Positions 62,178 to 64,000 of a stretch of 64,000 nucleotides of DNA are shown in pieces. A program made the translations under genes and the position numbers. Location of the stretch: the NCBI RefSeq assembly GCF_901933205.1, contig NC_044571.1, positions 12,230,420 to 12,294,419 on the forward strand. The letters run 5' to 3'. The stretch is from Camarhynchus parvulus (taxonomy: Eukaryota > Chordata > Aves > Passeriformes > Thraupidae). The notes beneath the pieces are model-generated. The model did not search any database, had not been told where the DNA came from, and saw nothing but the letters and a program-made list of their open reading frames with translations. Numbering within the stretch: position 1 is the stretch's first letter; each line of letters begins with the position of its first letter.

Positions 62178-62603
62178 ATGGCTTGGACAGGAGCACTCTG
62201 TGCTGGGCTCAGAATTGGCTGGATGGCCAGGCCAGAGAGTGGTGGTGAGCAGTGCTGCATCCAGCTGGGGCCAGTCACCAGTGATGTCCTTCAGGGGTCT
62301 GTGCTGGGGCCAGTTCTGTTCAATATATTTATCAATGACATGGATGAGGATATTGAGTCTTTCATTAGTAAATTTGCAGATGACACTAAGCTAGGAATGT
62401 GTGTCCATCTGTTGGTAGGTAGGAGGGCTCTGCAGAGAGACCTGGAATGGTTGGATGGATGGGCAGAGTCCAATAGGATGAAGTTCAATAAGTCCAAGTG
62501 CCCAGTCCTGCATTTTGGCCACAATAACCCCTGCAGTGTTACAGGCTGGAGATGGTGTGGCTGGACAGTGCCCAGGAGGAAAGGGACCTGGGGGTGCTGG
62601 TGA
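62178..62603 (+). pseudogene. CR1 ORF2, reverse transcriptase second half
   Basis: A 141-codon frame with [19 protein letters not shown], the active site FADD (62373-62384; the usual Y/F-A-D-D of non-LTR RT), [23 protein letters not shown] and [11 protein letters not shown]. The frame then drifts: downstream C-terminal sequence ([43 protein letters not shown]) appears in two other frames between 62530 and 62800. The first catalytic Asp is missing because of the upstream deletion, so no activity is possible. Confidence 0.85.
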
Positions 62604-63241
62604 CAGCCAGCTGAGCATGAGCCAGCAGTGTGCCCTGGTGGCCAAGAAGGCCAATGGCACCTGGTCTGTATCAGGAACAGTGTGGCCAGCAGGAGCAGGG
62701 AGGTCATTCTGCCCCTGTACTTGGCACTGGTGAGGCCACACCTTGAGTGCTGCGTCCAGTTCTGGCCCCTCAGTTTGGGAAGGACATTGAGACACTTGAG
62801 CACATCCAGAGGGGGCAACGAGGCTGGAGAGGGGCTGGGAACACAAACCCTGTGAGGAATGGCTGAGGGAGCTGGGGGTGTTTAGCCTGAAGGAAAGGAG
62901 ACTCAGGGGTGACCTTATAACTCTCTACAGCTCCCTGAAAGGTGGTTGTAGTCAGGTGGGGGTCGGTCTCTTTCTCCAGGTAATAACTGATAGAACCAGA
63001 GGACACAGTCTTAAGCTGCACCAAGGGAAATATAGGTTGGATATTGGGAAAAAGTTTTTTATGGAAAGAGTGAAAGTACTGGAATTGTCTGCCCAGGCAG
63101 GTGGTGGAGTCACCATCCCTGAATGTGTTTAAAAAAAGATTGAATGTGGCATTTGGTGCCATGGTTTAGTTGAGGTGTGTGGGCTGGGTTGGACTTGATG
63201 ATCTTGAAGGTCTCTTCCAACCTGGTGATTCTGTGATTCTT
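62604..63241 (+). pseudogene. CR1 ORF2 C-terminus and 3' UTR
   Basis: The C-terminal block ([22 protein letters not shown] near 62880-62945, [28 protein letters not shown], then [12 protein letters not shown] near 63100) is followed by the short 3' UTR, with 'GGACTTGATGATCTTGAAGGTCTCTTCCAACC' and the terminal octamers. Long minus-strand frames over 62291-62846 are antisense shadows. Confidence 0.85.
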
Positions 63242-64000
63242 TGACGTAGCTTTTAAAGACAGTTTTGTAGGTCTGCTTACTTCAAAGATAGATTAATTCA
63301 GTATTTAAAGAAATTAAAATATTTACTTAATTTCTCAAACTTTTGAAGAAGTTTGAATTTGAAGGTAATTATATGAATTTCATAAATTTAAATTCAACTT
63401 CTGAGCATTTGAAAAACTGATAGGTGAAAATAAGATATTTTCAGTGATTTTGATCTTCTCTTCACTCTGCATACTTAATTTAAGCAAGTAGGACTGGATG
63501 CATTATTAGAGTTATATATTATTATATAATTAGAGTCAAGGAAAATATTTTAAAATAATATAGTAAGCAAACTCTGAGAACTTTAGCTGGACAAAAGTAC
63601 ATAAATATATTTAATGGTCAGTTTCTGCCTGGGGAAAAGAAATGTGAAGAAATGTGCAATGCAGTCAGGAGCTCAGAAAAGAACAAAACTATTTTTTTCC
63701 TTGAAACACTGAGATTAAATGCTACATCATATTACTCAGCAGAATGTTGCCTTCATTAGACCACTCTGGCTTCTTAAGTACAATGAGAAAAATGTTAGAT
63801 GCTTTAGAAAATTCTAGTAGGGATACTGTTCCTGAAAAGATGAAAATCAAACTTGAGTAAAGACCATTGTTTCCTGCTCTACACATACATCAAGGAAGAA
63901 ATGTGTCTCCTTCACAGACTACCAGACAGTTTTATCTACTGGCTAGATATTGGAGGAAAGGAAGGGAGGGAAGTGCTTCAAACCATTCATGGAAGTGTAT
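63242..64000. other. AT-rich flank, no gene seen
   Basis: AT-rich sequence including a TATATTATTATATAAT run near 63520. No open frame or repeat family recognised. Confidence 0.55.

Larger units (their letters stand above)
60650..63241 (+). mobile_element. Long CR1 LINE, 5'-truncated and internally deleted
   Basis: About 2.6 kb in sense orientation. The order is the C-terminal part of ORF1 (esterase-like), the ORF2 endonuclease, a linker, the second half of reverse transcriptase, the CR1 C-terminal region and the 3' UTR, ending in the repeated octamer TGATTCTGTGATTCT (63226-63240). Full CR1 elements are about 4.5 kb, so the ORF1 N-terminus and part of RT are missing. Several stops and shifts show it is inactive. 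It is by far the longest CR1 copy here. Confidence 0.92.

Noticed and set aside
62291..62846. Minus-strand frames of 151-175 codons
   Set aside because: Antisense of the CR1 reverse transcriptase and C-terminal region.

Overview
The window reads as nuclear DNA of a bird, most likely a songbird (passerine). The evidence is the repeats: several CR1 LINE copies with avian-type 3' tails ending in ATTCTGTG-like octamers, an env-less ERVL-type (class III) endogenous retrovirus, and two other avian LTR families. The rest is AT-rich, repeat-poor DNA with no host gene I can defend. It could be a gene desert or the inside of a very long intron; the sequence does not say which. No rRNA, tRNA, CRISPR or bacterial-type operon was seen.

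Layout. 1-21 kb: non-coding DNA with simple repeats, a 172-bp CR1 tail (7.65 kb), a hairpin (12.6 kb) and a 71-bp unit with perfect 12-bp inverted ends (13.96 kb). 21.06-22.02 kb: a solo LTR (family A). 25.2 kb: a short antisense CR1 tail. 26.0-26.7 kb: a solo LTR (family B) with a good promoter and poly(A) signal. 26.7-38.4 kb: nothing recognisable. 38.4-38.7 kb: a very A-rich, suspicious tract. 38.72-45.51 kb: an ERVL-like provirus on the + strand, nested in a second family A LTR whose remainder continues to 46.28 kb. 46.3-46.8 and 48.5-48.9 kb: two antisense CR1 3' fragments. 49-60.6 kb: non-coding DNA, with (TTCCC)12 at 57.2 kb. 60.65-63.24 kb: a long sense CR1 with remnants of ORF1 (esterase-like domain) and ORF2 (endonuclease and reverse transcriptase), internally deleted. 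63.24-64 kb: AT-rich flank.

The provirus is the core of the window. Its order is 5' LTR, primer site, structured leader, gag, pro, reverse transcriptase, RNase H, integrase, polypurine tract, 3' LTR, with no env and no dUTPase seen. Gag and pro lie in one frame separated by a single UAG. That stop is followed by a strong stem-loop whose loop is complementary to a site 48 bases further on, which looks like a stop-codon readthrough signal. The leader also holds a 16-bp palindrome resembling a retroviral dimerisation hairpin, and the region upstream of and inside the gag start has two hydrophobic segments. The coding region has many frame breaks, while the LTR pair differs mostly by homopolymer-length indels. 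The breaks may therefore be partly sequencing error rather than age.
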